Below, in pieces: positions 6,196 to 12,778 of a stretch of 17,708 bases of DNA; position 1 is the stretch's first letter, and each line of letters starts with the position of its first letter. The notes under the pieces were generated by a model. The model saw nothing but the letters and a program-made list of their open reading frames with translations, made no database searches and was not told the origin of the DNA. Both the position numbers and the translations under genes were made by a program. The stretch comes from Akkermansiaceae bacterium (GTDB lineage: Bacteria; Verrucomicrobiota; Verrucomicrobiia; Verrucomicrobiales; Akkermansiaceae). The stretch is from the NCBI GenBank assembly GCA_029288115.1, contig JARFPV010000038.1:1-17708 (forward strand). Direction: 5' to 3'.

Positions 6196-8451
6196 TTAGA
6201 ACTGAACTTCAAATCCTGCGTAGAGGTGGCGGCCACGGCCATTGCGCGGACCCTCAGGCAGACGGGAGACGAGGGTTTGCTCATCGCACACGTTGTAGAT
6301 ACCACCGATCAGTTTCCAGTTCTCATCAAGCTGATACCATGCCGACAAGTCGACTTGGAAAGCTGAATCGACCATGCCCTCGCGGGCTGACGTGACGGGA
6401 TTACGCTGGTTCCCCCCAGTGCCATACATCGTACTTGTCCATGTGGCGTCGAGGTTTGCTCCCCACTTTTCCATATCGATTCCAACTCCAGCAGCGATTT
6501 TCCACTCGGGGATGTATGGGATATGGTTACCCTTCTCATTACCACCTTGAAAATCAGTGAAAATGTTACCTGTATCAGTTCCAAGGTTAGCCTTAAGTAT
6601 CGCCTGGGTCCACGTAGCGCTGAGATACATTGGCGTGCGGTATGCCTTGCCTGCGTTAGATGCAGGGTCATAGTTCAGCTGCAGTTCAACACCGTATACG
6701 CTTGCTTCACCTCCGTTGGCAGGATTACCGACACCAGCACCTGTTGCTGGAGCTAACAGATTATCAAAATCAGTGTAGAACCCGACGAGTTCAAACCCGA
6801 GGTAGCGATCGTCATCGCGGTGACGCCAGCCCAGCTCGTAAGAAATAGATGTTTCCTCATCAGTTTGTGATGCAGGAACCGGATTAGTGTAGCCGTTAGG
6901 CGAGGGAGTGGAGACTCCACGATAGACTCCGCCGAACAATGAATCCGCATCACTCAGTTCGTATGTAAAGCCGACACCCCCCGACCAGACATTCAGATCA
7001 CCGTCGCGGGAAGCGTTGTTAAGGTAGTCATCGAACTCAAAGTCTAGATGCTCAAATCGGAATCCAGGACGAAGAGTCAGTTTACCTATCTTCATTGAGT
7101 CTTCAACAAAGACAGCAATCGCGTCTGTCTGTTGACGGCGGTTTGCTTCTTCACCCCTGATGCCGTTTCGCAAAGTTGTAAATCCGCCCATACCGTCGGC
7201 ACCATAAATATCAACCCACTGTTCGCGCCGGACGCGGTCACGATGAAACCGGACTCCACCACTGATCGTGTGATCCACTTCTCCAACCGTCAAATCATAC
7301 TGACCTGCGAATTGAAGGCCGTAACTATAGTAGTCGCGGTTATTCGCCTTCACACCGATCGAGCCAGGCACTGTACCCTGGAGGACCCCAAGATGCATCG
7401 GGGAAAGTAATGCCGTGTGCAGGCTGGTGCGTCCGATTGCGATTCGACCGCGTGCATCCGCCCCTGGCATGGGGTTGGTACTGACGTCGGCGAGTTTATA
7501 CCAATTTCGGTTAAAACGATTATAATAGGCGCTCGCTTCAAGCTTCAAAACATCGCTCGGTTCTGCAGTCCATTTCAGATAACTCCGAGTTTGGAAGGTA
7601 TTGATGTTATCGAACTGCGTCGCAGCGTATCGATCGTGTGGATTGTGTTTAACATCACGTTCCGAAAGACCGAGATAGCTCTCGTCAGCATCAAAATTCG
7701 TGTAGCCTACCTTGAACTCAAAACGCTGCTTAAGCGCCGTATCTGGTTCCCAGAAAATTTTCAGCATCGGCTCGATACGCTCAAACCCAGTGCTCTGACC
7801 ACCGTGGCCCTGGATGGAACGGAATCCGTCAGAGGACTGGTAGTGCATTTCCAGAAGATAGCCTACCCTGCCGTTGTTGGTATCGACAGTGTTACCGTAG
7901 TATGCATGACCTAACAGAGTGTTGTCAGAACCGAAAGTGAACTTGCCGTAGAAAGTCTCTTCGTCTGGAACCGGAGTGGAAAGGTAGTTGATCACACCAC
8001 CCGTTGTGTGCGGTCCATACTTGACCTGGCTGGATCCCTTCAGCACCTCGATGCCGTGCATGCGTCCCGCATTTGGAGAATAATATGCACCAGGAGCCGA
8101 GTAGGGTGCGGGTGCCATGAGAATTCCGTCCTCCATGATCGTCGTCTTCTCACTGCGAGTGCCGAGGTTACCACGGATCGAAAGATTGGGGAAAAGTCCG
8201 AAGCCGTCCTCCTCACGTGTATAAACGCCAGGCACCTTAGCCAGCAGGCGGTTGACGTTGGTGTAGTTCTGCTGGCGCATGTCCTCGGCACCGAGATAGG
8301 CAGCAGAACCGACGAGTTCAGACACGCGGTCCTTGCCTCCGACCACAGTCAGCGGCGTAAGCTGTCCGTCGTCAGCCACGGCATTCAGCGCGGCCAGATT
8401 GCCGAGACTGCAAACAGTCAGGGCGATGGTTTTGGTCATATTTGTTTTCAT
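6196..8451 (-). CDS. FecA-like TonB-dependent outer-membrane receptor (ferric chelate uptake)
   Basis: 751-residue outer-membrane receptor when started at the ATG at 8449-8451. This start gives a good signal peptide (MKTNMTKTIALTVCSL, cleavage near NAVA/DD); the longer in-frame start at 8535 would put a basic non-signal stretch first and lies inside the regulatory palindrome. Seen: TonB box near residues 31-37 (LTPLTVV), plug domain of about 42-160 with VPGVYTRE, the LSIRGNLG strand, the IMEDGI segment and KYGPHTTGGVINYLSTP, then a 22-strand-type barrel ending in a C-terminal Phe (YAGFEVQF), as outer-membrane proteins usually do. The APYSAP and YGPxxxGGVxN signatures resemble FecA, the ferric citrate receptor. 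There is no N-terminal signalling (STN) domain and no sigma/anti-sigma pair beside it, so FecA-style surface signalling is not expected. The ligand is uncertain; an iron chelate is the best guess given the Fur-like site. Confidence 0.92.
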   Translation of the reverse strand: MKTNMTKTIALTVCSLGNLAALNAVADDGQLTPLTVVGGKDRVSELVGSAAYLGAEDMRQQNYTNVNRLLAKVPGVYTREEDGFGLFPNLSIRGNLGTRSEKTTIMEDGILMAPAPYSAPGAYYSPNAGRMHGIEVLKGSSQVKYGPHTTGGVINYLSTPVPDEETFYGKFTFGSDNTLLGHAYYGNTVDTNNGRVGYLLEMHYQSSDGFRSIQGHGGQSTGFERIEPMLKIFWEPDTALKQRFEFKVGYTNFDADESYLGLSERDVKHNPHDRYAATQFDNINTFQTRSYLKWTAEPSDVLKLEASAYYNRFNRNWYKLADVSTNPMPGADARGRIAIGRTSLHTALLSPMHLGVLQGTVPGSIGVKANNRDYYSYGLQFAGQYDLTVGEVDHTISGGVRFHRDRVRREQWVDIYGADGMGGFTTLRNGIRGEEANRRQQTDAIAVFVEDSMKIGKLTLRPGFRFEHLDFEFDDYLNNASRDGDLNVWSGGVGFTYELSDADSLFGGVYRGVSTPSPNGYTNPVPASQTDEETSISYELGWRHRDDDRYLGFELVGFYTDFDNLLAPATGAGVGNPANGGEASVYGVELQLNYDPASNAGKAYRTPMYLSATWTQAILKANLGTDTGNIFTDFQGGNEKGNHIPYIPEWKIAAGVGIDMEKWGANLDATWTSTMYGTGGNQRNPVTSAREGMVDSAFQVDLSAWYQLDENWKLIGGIYNVCDEQTLVSRLPEGPRNGRGRHLYAGFEVQF

Positions 8452-8506
8452 TAGAATTTTTAGTTGTCTTGGGTAATATCCAGCCCTTTTTCGGGACGGC
8501 GCGCGG

Positions 8507-8535
8507 CTTTTATTGCGATTGATTCTCAATAGCAA
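8507..8535 (-). promoter_or_regulatory. Candidate receptor promoter
   Basis: Read on the minus strand: -35-like TTGCTA (8530-8535), a 17-base spacer and -10-like TAAAAG (8507-8512), each matching 4 of 6 sigma-70 consensus bases. It would start transcription about 50 bases before the receptor ATG. The spacer is almost entirely filled by the Fur-like palindrome, the arrangement expected of a repressible promoter. The match alone is weak. Confidence 0.35.
8513..8535. promoter_or_regulatory. Fur-box-like palindrome upstream of the receptor
   Basis: A 23-base inverted repeat: TTGC, one unpaired base, ATTGA, centre TTC, TCAAT, one unpaired base, GCAA. Nine of ten arm positions pair. The inner 19 bases (8515-8533) match the classic Fur consensus GATAATGATAATCATTATC at 12 positions, by hand count. 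It lies 61 bases from the receptor start on one side and 68 bases from the signal peptidase start on the other. Iron-dependent repression of the receptor is the natural reading (inference). Confidence 0.6.
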
Positions 8536-8548
8536 GAAAAATCTGCTT

Positions 8549-8562
8549 AAAATTCGAATTTT
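8549..8562. repeat. Perfect 14-bp palindrome in the divergent intergenic region
   Basis: AAAATTCGAATTTT is identical to its own reverse complement. It lies 13 bases from the Fur-like palindrome in the 152-base gap between the receptor and signal peptidase genes. It could be a second operator or an UP-like A/T element, but short A/T palindromes also arise by chance. Confidence 0.4.
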
Positions 8563-8603
8563 GCCTTGCTGGATGTCTGATCCTAACCGCTATTCATGCC
8601 AAC

Positions 8604-9860
8604 ATGTTCTCAGCCAAGTGGAAAAAAGAAGCCAAGCTGCTCGATAAGGCGGCGAAAAAATTCCTCAACTACAAACGCGATCTTCTCACCGAGCAGCAGA
8701 TCGAAGAGATTGGCTCGCGTCGTGAAGATCTTCATAATGCACGCAAGGCTGGCGATCGTGAAAAGTGTGCGGAAGCCTCCAAGCAGCTCCAGGCAACGTG
8801 TGAGAACGCCCTCCCCCGTCAGCAGTCGCAAGGATGGTTTGAGGAGAATCTGGAAGTGCTCTTTGTAGCGATCGTGATCGCGCTCGGACTTCGGGCCTAT
8901 GTGGTGCAGCCGTTCCGTATTCCGACGGGTTCCATGCAACCCACCCTCAACGGAATCGTAGCGACTTCGGTTGAGTCCACAGATGACTTCCCCAACTTTG
9001 CAGTGCGGCAACTCCAACGCGTCAGCCATGGCCGAAACTATGTTGATCTGGTACTCGAAGAAGACAAAAGACTAAGGCAAAGCAATCCCATCGTGGAGAC
9101 GCAGTTCATGCATTTTTTCACGCGTACCTATATTTACTTTGATGATGGCACCGAATTGACCTTTCCCGGGCCGAAGGCTGCTTTGTTAGCTTATGACCGA
9201 CACTCAGGAAAAGGTTTTGGCCTTGCTGAAAAATGCCTTTATTTACAAGATAAGAGCAAGCTTCCGCCGCAAATAACTCCGGAACAACTTGCGCAGCTCC
9301 CATTCGATGGATCACGCAAAAAACCACAGGCGATCTATCTAAAACCTACTCTCCCAGCGGGGACAGTCATCGCTCGTGGCTACATTGACAGTGGTGATCT
9401 CATTCTTGTGGACAAGGTTTCCTATCATTTCCGCCGGCCAACAAGAGGTGAGGTATTTGTTTTTGATACGCGCGAAATTTCCTACATCCAGTCTCAGCCA
9501 AACCCTGGATCACATTACATTAAGCGCTTGGCGGGAACGCCGGAAGATGAACTGCAAGTCCAAGGCAATGATCTCTACATCAATGGCGGAAAAGCAGCTG
9601 AAGCGGGCTTCCTAAAAGTCATGAGCCAAGAAAACGGCTATCGGGGCTACGACCCGAACGGTCGCCTCGCCAACCGAAAGGTTTTCAAAGCACGGAAATC
9701 CAACATCCCCGGCATGAATGAATATATAGCTCTGGGTGACAACAGCTACAACTCCTCAGACTCTCGCACCTGGGGAACGGTCAAGGAATTTAACGTCATC
9801 GGACCCGCGGCGTTCTCACTCTGGCCATTCTCCAGCGGCCACTGGGGAACGATTAAATAG
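8604..9860 (+). CDS. lepB: Signal peptidase I with large insertion
   Basis: 418-residue type I signal peptidase, the inner-membrane serine protease that removes signal peptides from exported proteins by a Ser/Lys dyad. Seen: a charged cytoplasmic N-terminal region (1-80), one membrane helix (about 83-97), box B FRIPTGSMQPTL with catalytic Ser110, box C GDLILVDKVSYHFRRPTRGE starting at 264, box D HYIKRLAGTPED with general-base Lys307, and box E GDNSYNSSDSRTWG (about residue 379 on). All catalytic boxes are present. The unusual feature is the segment of about 140 residues between box B (110-115) and box C (264); E. coli has only about ten residues there. The insertion contains a charged FDDGTELTFPGPK stretch and no membrane helix. 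There is no Shine-Dalgarno motif, and another ATG (8596) is out of frame. The gene is divergent from the receptor. Confidence 0.96.
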   Translation: MFSAKWKKEAKLLDKAAKKFLNYKRDLLTEQQIEEIGSRREDLHNARKAGDREKCAEASKQLQATCENALPRQQSQGWFEENLEVLFVAIVIALGLRAYVVQPFRIPTGSMQPTLNGIVATSVESTDDFPNFAVRQLQRVSHGRNYVDLVLEEDKRLRQSNPIVETQFMHFFTRTYIYFDDGTELTFPGPKAALLAYDRHSGKGFGLAEKCLYLQDKSKLPPQITPEQLAQLPFDGSRKKPQAIYLKPTLPAGTVIARGYIDSGDLILVDKVSYHFRRPTRGEVFVFDTREISYIQSQPNPGSHYIKRLAGTPEDELQVQGNDLYINGGKAAEAGFLKVMSQENGYRGYDPNGRLANRKVFKARKSNIPGMNEYIALGDNSYNSSDSRTWGTVKEFNVIGPAAFSLWPFSSGHWGTIK

Positions 9861-9867
9861 TGATCTA

Positions 9868-9917
9868 TGAATAGTGAATTCACATCCTGTTAAATCATCC
9901 CCGGCATTCACTATTCA
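9868..9917 (+). repeat. 12-bp inverted repeat between lepB and the synthase gene
   Basis: Exact arms TGAATAGTGAAT (9868-9879) and ATTCACTATTCA (9906-9917) with a 26-base loop. It starts 8 bases after the lepB stop and ends 9 bases before the next start. The right arm is followed by a short pyrimidine-rich CAATTTCTT, not a proper T run. It may end lepB transcripts weakly, or form an RNA hairpin next to a start codon that lacks a Shine-Dalgarno motif. Confidence 0.6.
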
Positions 9918-9926
9918 CAATTTCTT

Positions 9927-10748
9927 ATGGCCTCTTCGGAAGAAATTACCAAAAAAGCAAAATCGAACCTCGCATTTGCACTCACCTGCCTGCCGAAACA
10001 ACGCAAGCAGGACATGGTGGTCTTCTACGCCTTTTGTCGCGTCATTGACGACCTTGCCGACGACCCGGATATTCCGATACAGGAAAGACGAAAAGGCCTA
10101 ACACGTTGGAAGAATGGCATTGTTGATGGCTTCGACCAGCCCGATGAGTTAGAGACAGAAGTTACTGAAATGATCGAGCGGCACTCGATATCACACCAGC
10201 CGTTTCTTGACCTCATTGAGGGCTGTGAATCCGATCTTGAACCACAACGTTTTCAAACGTGGGAAGAATTAAAAGGATACACCTACCGTGTAGCAAGTTG
10301 TGTCGGCATCATCTCCACGCACATATTCGGCTGCACCCACCCGGATTCACAAAAATACGCAGTAGCTCTCGGGCACGCCCTGCAAATCACCAATATCCTC
10401 CGCGACGTCGGTGAGGATCTACAAAATGGTGGCCGGATTTATTTACCGTTAGACGACATGATTCGGTTCCAATACAGTGAGCGCGATCTGGTTGGGCGCG
10501 TTCACGATGGTCGTTTCATGGCGATGATGGCTTGGCAATCAGATCGAGCTGAAGCCCTCTATCAGGAGGCGGTCGACCACCTTCAACCGGAGGACACCAA
10601 AGCGCTCAAAGCAGCCGAGGCGATGCGAAAAATCTACCACACTCTGCTGAAAAAGATGAAAGCAGACGGCTTCCGAGTTTTCGATAGACGTTACCGACTT
10701 TCCAAGGTGAAGAAAACAGCCATTCTTATCTCCACCCTGATGTCGTAA
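9927..10748 (+). CDS. Squalene/phytoene synthase family protein, HpnD-like
   Basis: 273-residue head-to-head prenyl transferase, which joins two farnesyl or geranylgeranyl diphosphates through a cyclopropyl intermediate to make a C30 or C40 backbone. Seen: first Asp-rich motif in YAFCRVIDDLADD (Asp41 to Asp46) and second motif NILRDVGEDLQNGGRIYLP (Asp160, Asp164), both needed to bind Mg and the diphosphates. Also seen are the YRVASCVG segment (about 120-127) and a C-terminal FDRRYRLSK stretch (252-260), also typical of HpnD-type proteins. The length matches HpnD/CrtB enzymes (about 270-310). The conserved residues are intact, so it should be active. Product (presqualene diphosphate, squalene or phytoene) cannot be decided here; no other isoprenoid gene is in the window. 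It begins 66 bases after lepB, past an inverted repeat. Confidence 0.93.
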   Translation: MASSEEITKKAKSNLAFALTCLPKQRKQDMVVFYAFCRVIDDLADDPDIPIQERRKGLTRWKNGIVDGFDQPDELETEVTEMIERHSISHQPFLDLIEGCESDLEPQRFQTWEELKGYTYRVASCVGIISTHIFGCTHPDSQKYAVALGHALQITNILRDVGEDLQNGGRIYLPLDDMIRFQYSERDLVGRVHDGRFMAMMAWQSDRAEALYQEAVDHLQPEDTKALKAAEAMRKIYHTLLKKMKADGFRVFDRRYRLSKVKKTAILISTLMS

Positions 10749-10785
10749 TCAGGTATTTCTTGATAGCCAATCACTTGAATCAGGG

Positions 10786-10791
10786 TATAGT
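10786..10791 (+). promoter_or_regulatory. Candidate -10 element of the small lipoprotein gene
   Basis: TATAGT, five of six matches to the -10 consensus, 39 bases before the lipoprotein ATG. No good -35 is found at 16-18 bases; TTGATA lies 20 bases upstream, which is too far for a standard promoter. The same hexamer, followed after 14-15 bases by TCATCAATC, occurs before the efflux operon. Confidence 0.35.
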
Positions 10792-10830
10792 GTTCCCCGT
10801 TCAACTCATCAATCACACTATCATATCATC

Positions 10831-11154
10831 ATGAAGATCAGATTTATTTTCGGAATTGCCGCCCTCGCAATCAGCTTAAGCTCATGCGCGGATGTTCCCG
10901 GCACATCTAACAACCCTGGCTCATCCGGCGCAGAGGTTCCAGCACCTAGAATCAACATCGCTAAAGTACCCACGGGTCACCCGCACCCTGAAGGCAAGGC
11001 CAACATGGTCGTCAGCCCATACCGTCCGTATAACGTCATCGACATCAAAGGATATCGCAGTGGCGATATCGTGGGCGATCCATCCACAGGCAAGGCCCAC
11101 CCCACCACAGGTGTACTTATCCCTGGGACGGCAAAGTGTTTCCGTATTCCGTAA
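10831..11154 (+). CDS. Small lipoprotein of unknown function
   Basis: 107-residue predicted lipoprotein. Residues 1-18 are a signal peptide ending in the lipobox LSSC, so Cys19 would be lipidated by Lgt and cut by signal peptidase II. A Ser/Gly/Pro-rich tether (about 20-40) leads to a small C-terminal region with Pro/Tyr/Gly turns: SPYRPYNVIDI (62-72), SGDIVGDPSTGK (77-88) and a closing CFRIP. I do not recognise a named domain. The short C-terminal block resembles small exported proteins I associate with Verrucomicrobiota, but that is a weak impression. The gene stands alone between a candidate promoter and a strong terminator. The codon pattern resembles its neighbours, and the signal peptide supports a real gene. 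A function cannot be given. Confidence 0.8.
   Translation: MKIRFIFGIAALAISLSSCADVPGTSNNPGSSGAEVPAPRINIAKVPTGHPHPEGKANMVVSPYRPYNVIDIKGYRSGDIVGDPSTGKAHPTTGVLIPGTAKCFRIP
11051..11070 (+). repeat. Perfect 8-bp inverted repeat inside the lipoprotein gene
   Basis: GATATCGC (11051-11058), loop AGTG, GCGATATC (11063-11070). It would form a compact 8-bp stem with a 4-base loop in the mRNA, about 85 bases before the stop. It codes for part of GYRSGDIV, so it may be incidental to that coding sequence. Confidence 0.5.
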
Positions 11155-11173
11155 ACCGATCAACCACCTCTTG

Positions 11174-11216
11174 AAAAAATCCTCCCTTACGCACGATCCT
11201 GCCGGGAGGATTTTTT
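11174..11216. terminator. Strong bidirectional intrinsic terminator after the lipoprotein gene
   Basis: Arms of 13 bases: six A then TCCTCCC (11174-11186), and GGGAGGA then six T (11204-11216), perfectly complementary around a 17-base loop. The GC core followed by T6 fits a Rho-independent terminator for the lipoprotein gene, 20 bases past its stop; the A6 on the other side lets it work on both strands. Confidence 0.9.
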
Positions 11217-11220
11217 GTAT
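11189..11220 (+). repeat. Direct repeat, copy 1 (loop and right arm of the terminator)
   Basis: Begins with ACGCACGATCCTGCC and ends with TTTTTTGTAT. It matches copy 2 (11257-11288) at 27 of 32 positions, with the first 15 and last 10 bases identical. The offset is 68 bases. Confidence 0.75.
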
Positions 11221-11256
11221 CTTTTCTACAACTCATTTCGCCTGCCCGTGTTTCAC

Positions 11257-11288
11257 ACGCACGATCCTGCCAAGTAGGTTTTTTGTAT
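11257..11288 (+). repeat. Direct repeat, copy 2 (partial terminator copy)
   Basis: Shares the 15-base start and the TTTTTTGTAT end with copy 1, but the GGGAGGA arm has become AAGTAGG and no matching left arm lies before it, so it should not terminate. Its last bases overlap the TATAGT candidate -10 element of the efflux operon. Confidence 0.75.
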
Positions 11289-11291
11289 AGT
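11286..11291 (+). promoter_or_regulatory. Candidate -10 element of the efflux operon
   Basis: TATAGT, 25 bases before the ATG of the outer-membrane lipoprotein gene, directly after the T-rich end of repeat copy 2. No clear -35 is present at normal spacing. Support comes mainly from its similarity to the lipoprotein-gene leader (same hexamer, then TCATCAATC after 15 bases). Confidence 0.35.
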
Positions 11292-11316
11292 CACGCCCCA
11301 GTAAATTCATCAATCC

Positions 11317-12738
11317 ATGATACGATCACATCATGTTAAAAACGCCCGTGTCCCTACACAGGTTGTCTTGTTGGGGATGTTACCCTTTCTCAGCGCGTGC
11401 CAACCAGGAGGAAAACCCACAGCACAAACACAAGTCAGCATCCCGTCCGCATGGAAGGCCTCAGGAAGCAGCACTTCTTCACGCATCAGCTCCGGCTGGG
11501 TCAAAGACCTTAATGACAACCAGCTCAACAAGCTCGTCAACGAGGCGATGAAACAAAACCCCGACTTGCTCGCCACTTCCGAGCGGCTCAAGGCGGCGCG
11601 TGCCGGACTCATACGCGCTCGAGCCAATCGAATGCCATCTCTAGATGCCTCCGGCTCCGGCAGCAGATCTCGCACAAACCAGGAAGCAGCCGGTGGCACC
11701 CGAACCTACTCGTCCAGTCGTAGAGTTTCCATAGGTGTTAGCTGGGAACTCGATTTATGGGGTCGCCTACGCAACCTGCACACCGCCGCAAAAGCCGACT
11801 ACGATACCACGGTTGCTGATTTGCGCGGCACCCGTCTATCACTCGCCGCCAATACTGCCAGCCTCTGGTATGACCTCATCAGTTCCGAGAATCAGGTGCA
11901 GCTTGCCCGGGAAACGCTCACCAGCTACCGGAAAGTGGAAAAAATCATCGAGCGCAATTACAAGGCTGGTACCGCACGAGCACTCGCACTCCAGCTGTCA
12001 CGGAACAACGTCTTCAGTGCAGAACGCATCCTCAGGTCGCGACTGCAAAGGCGTGACGACGCCCGCAGGAATCTGGAAATCGTTTTGGGTCGCTATCCAA
12101 GTGGAAAAATAAGCGCCCCTACCACACTTCCCAATATCCGGCGCGAGATACCTGCCGGACTACCAGCCGGACTATTGAGCCGCCGCCCCGACCTCGTTCA
12201 GGCACGAAAGCGTCTTGAGGCATCGTTTCATCGTGCGCTTGCCGCGCAAAAGAGCTTGCTCCCCACACTCAGGCTCACGGGCAGCAGCGGCACCACATCC
12301 AACAGCTTCCCCAACCTCCTCGATCCAGGATTTTTGCGATCATCCATCGCCGCATCCCTGGGACAATCCATTTTCGAAGGTGGTTCCCAGCGAGCGGACG
12401 CACGCGCCGCCGTCGCACGCAACAAAGCCGCTGTCCACGACTACACCAGAATCGCACTACGCGCTTTCCGGGAAGTAGAATCCGCACTTGCCTCCGAAAG
12501 CTCACTCAAGCAACAAGAGCACTTTCTAAGAAAAGAACTGCAACAAGCCGCGCTAGCTGAGAGACAGGCAGAACGTGACTATGCAGAAGGGGTTGACGGC
12601 GTGGATATCATCGATTTGCTCGAATCCCAGCGTCGGGCCTCCAACGCCCGCAGCTCACTCATTGATCTGCAAAATCGGCGCATTCAGAACCGTATCAATC
12701 TCCACCTCGCCCTCGGAGGTGATTTCAGCACACAATAA
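11317..12738 (+). CDS. NodT/TolC-type outer-membrane efflux lipoprotein
   Basis: 473-residue outer-membrane channel of a tripartite RND pump. Residues 1-27 form a lipoprotein signal peptide with lipobox LSAC, so Cys28 is the lipidation site, as in NodT/OprM-type channels. Two outer-membrane efflux repeats follow. The first is at about 65-260, with LNKLVNEAMKQNPDLLATSE, the long helix of about 185-235 and a strand region containing VSWELDLWGRLRN. The second is at about 290-465, with LLSRRPDLVQARKRLEASFH, an IAASLGQSIFEGG strand and a closing helix with DLLESQRRASNAR. These are standard OprM-like markers: a PDL motif opens each repeat, and a trimer with a beta barrel and a helical tunnel is expected. 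It is the first gene of the operon, 40 bases before the adaptor gene. A Shine-Dalgarno motif is absent. Confidence 0.95.
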   Translation: MIRSHHVKNARVPTQVVLLGMLPFLSACQPGGKPTAQTQVSIPSAWKASGSSTSSRISSGWVKDLNDNQLNKLVNEAMKQNPDLLATSERLKAARAGLIRARANRMPSLDASGSGSRSRTNQEAAGGTRTYSSSRRVSIGVSWELDLWGRLRNLHTAAKADYDTTVADLRGTRLSLAANTASLWYDLISSENQVQLARETLTSYRKVEKIIERNYKAGTARALALQLSRNNVFSAERILRSRLQRRDDARRNLEIVLGRYPSGKISAPTTLPNIRREIPAGLPAGLLSRRPDLVQARKRLEASFHRALAAQKSLLPTLRLTGSSGTTSNSFPNLLDPGFLRSSIAASLGQSIFEGGSQRADARAAVARNKAAVHDYTRIALRAFREVESALASESSLKQQEHFLRKELQQAALAERQAERDYAEGVDGVDIIDLLESQRRASNARSSLIDLQNRRIQNRINLHLALGGDFSTQ

Positions 12739-12778
12739 CCCAACCCCGACGCTCTACCTCAAACTCTGATCTCCACTC

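Noticed and set aside
6196..8451. FecA-type transcriptional signalling by the receptor
   Set aside because: The mature N-terminus goes straight to the TonB box and plug; there is no STN domain and no sigma/anti-sigma gene beside it.
8484..8495. CCC/GGG hairpin in the receptor leader as a riboswitch or attenuator
   Set aside because: Three base pairs only; no match to any riboswitch architecture I know, including the cobalamin class.
8452..8535. Longer in-frame start for the TonB-dependent receptor (28 extra residues)
   Set aside because: The added residues are basic and would precede and mask a good signal peptide; the region also holds the Fur-like palindrome and a promoter-like pair.
12228..12505. 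Minus-strand open frames within the efflux genes
   Set aside because: They overlap strongly supported genes, have no recognisable domain or signal peptide, and look like frame shadows of Arg/Ala-rich coding sequence.
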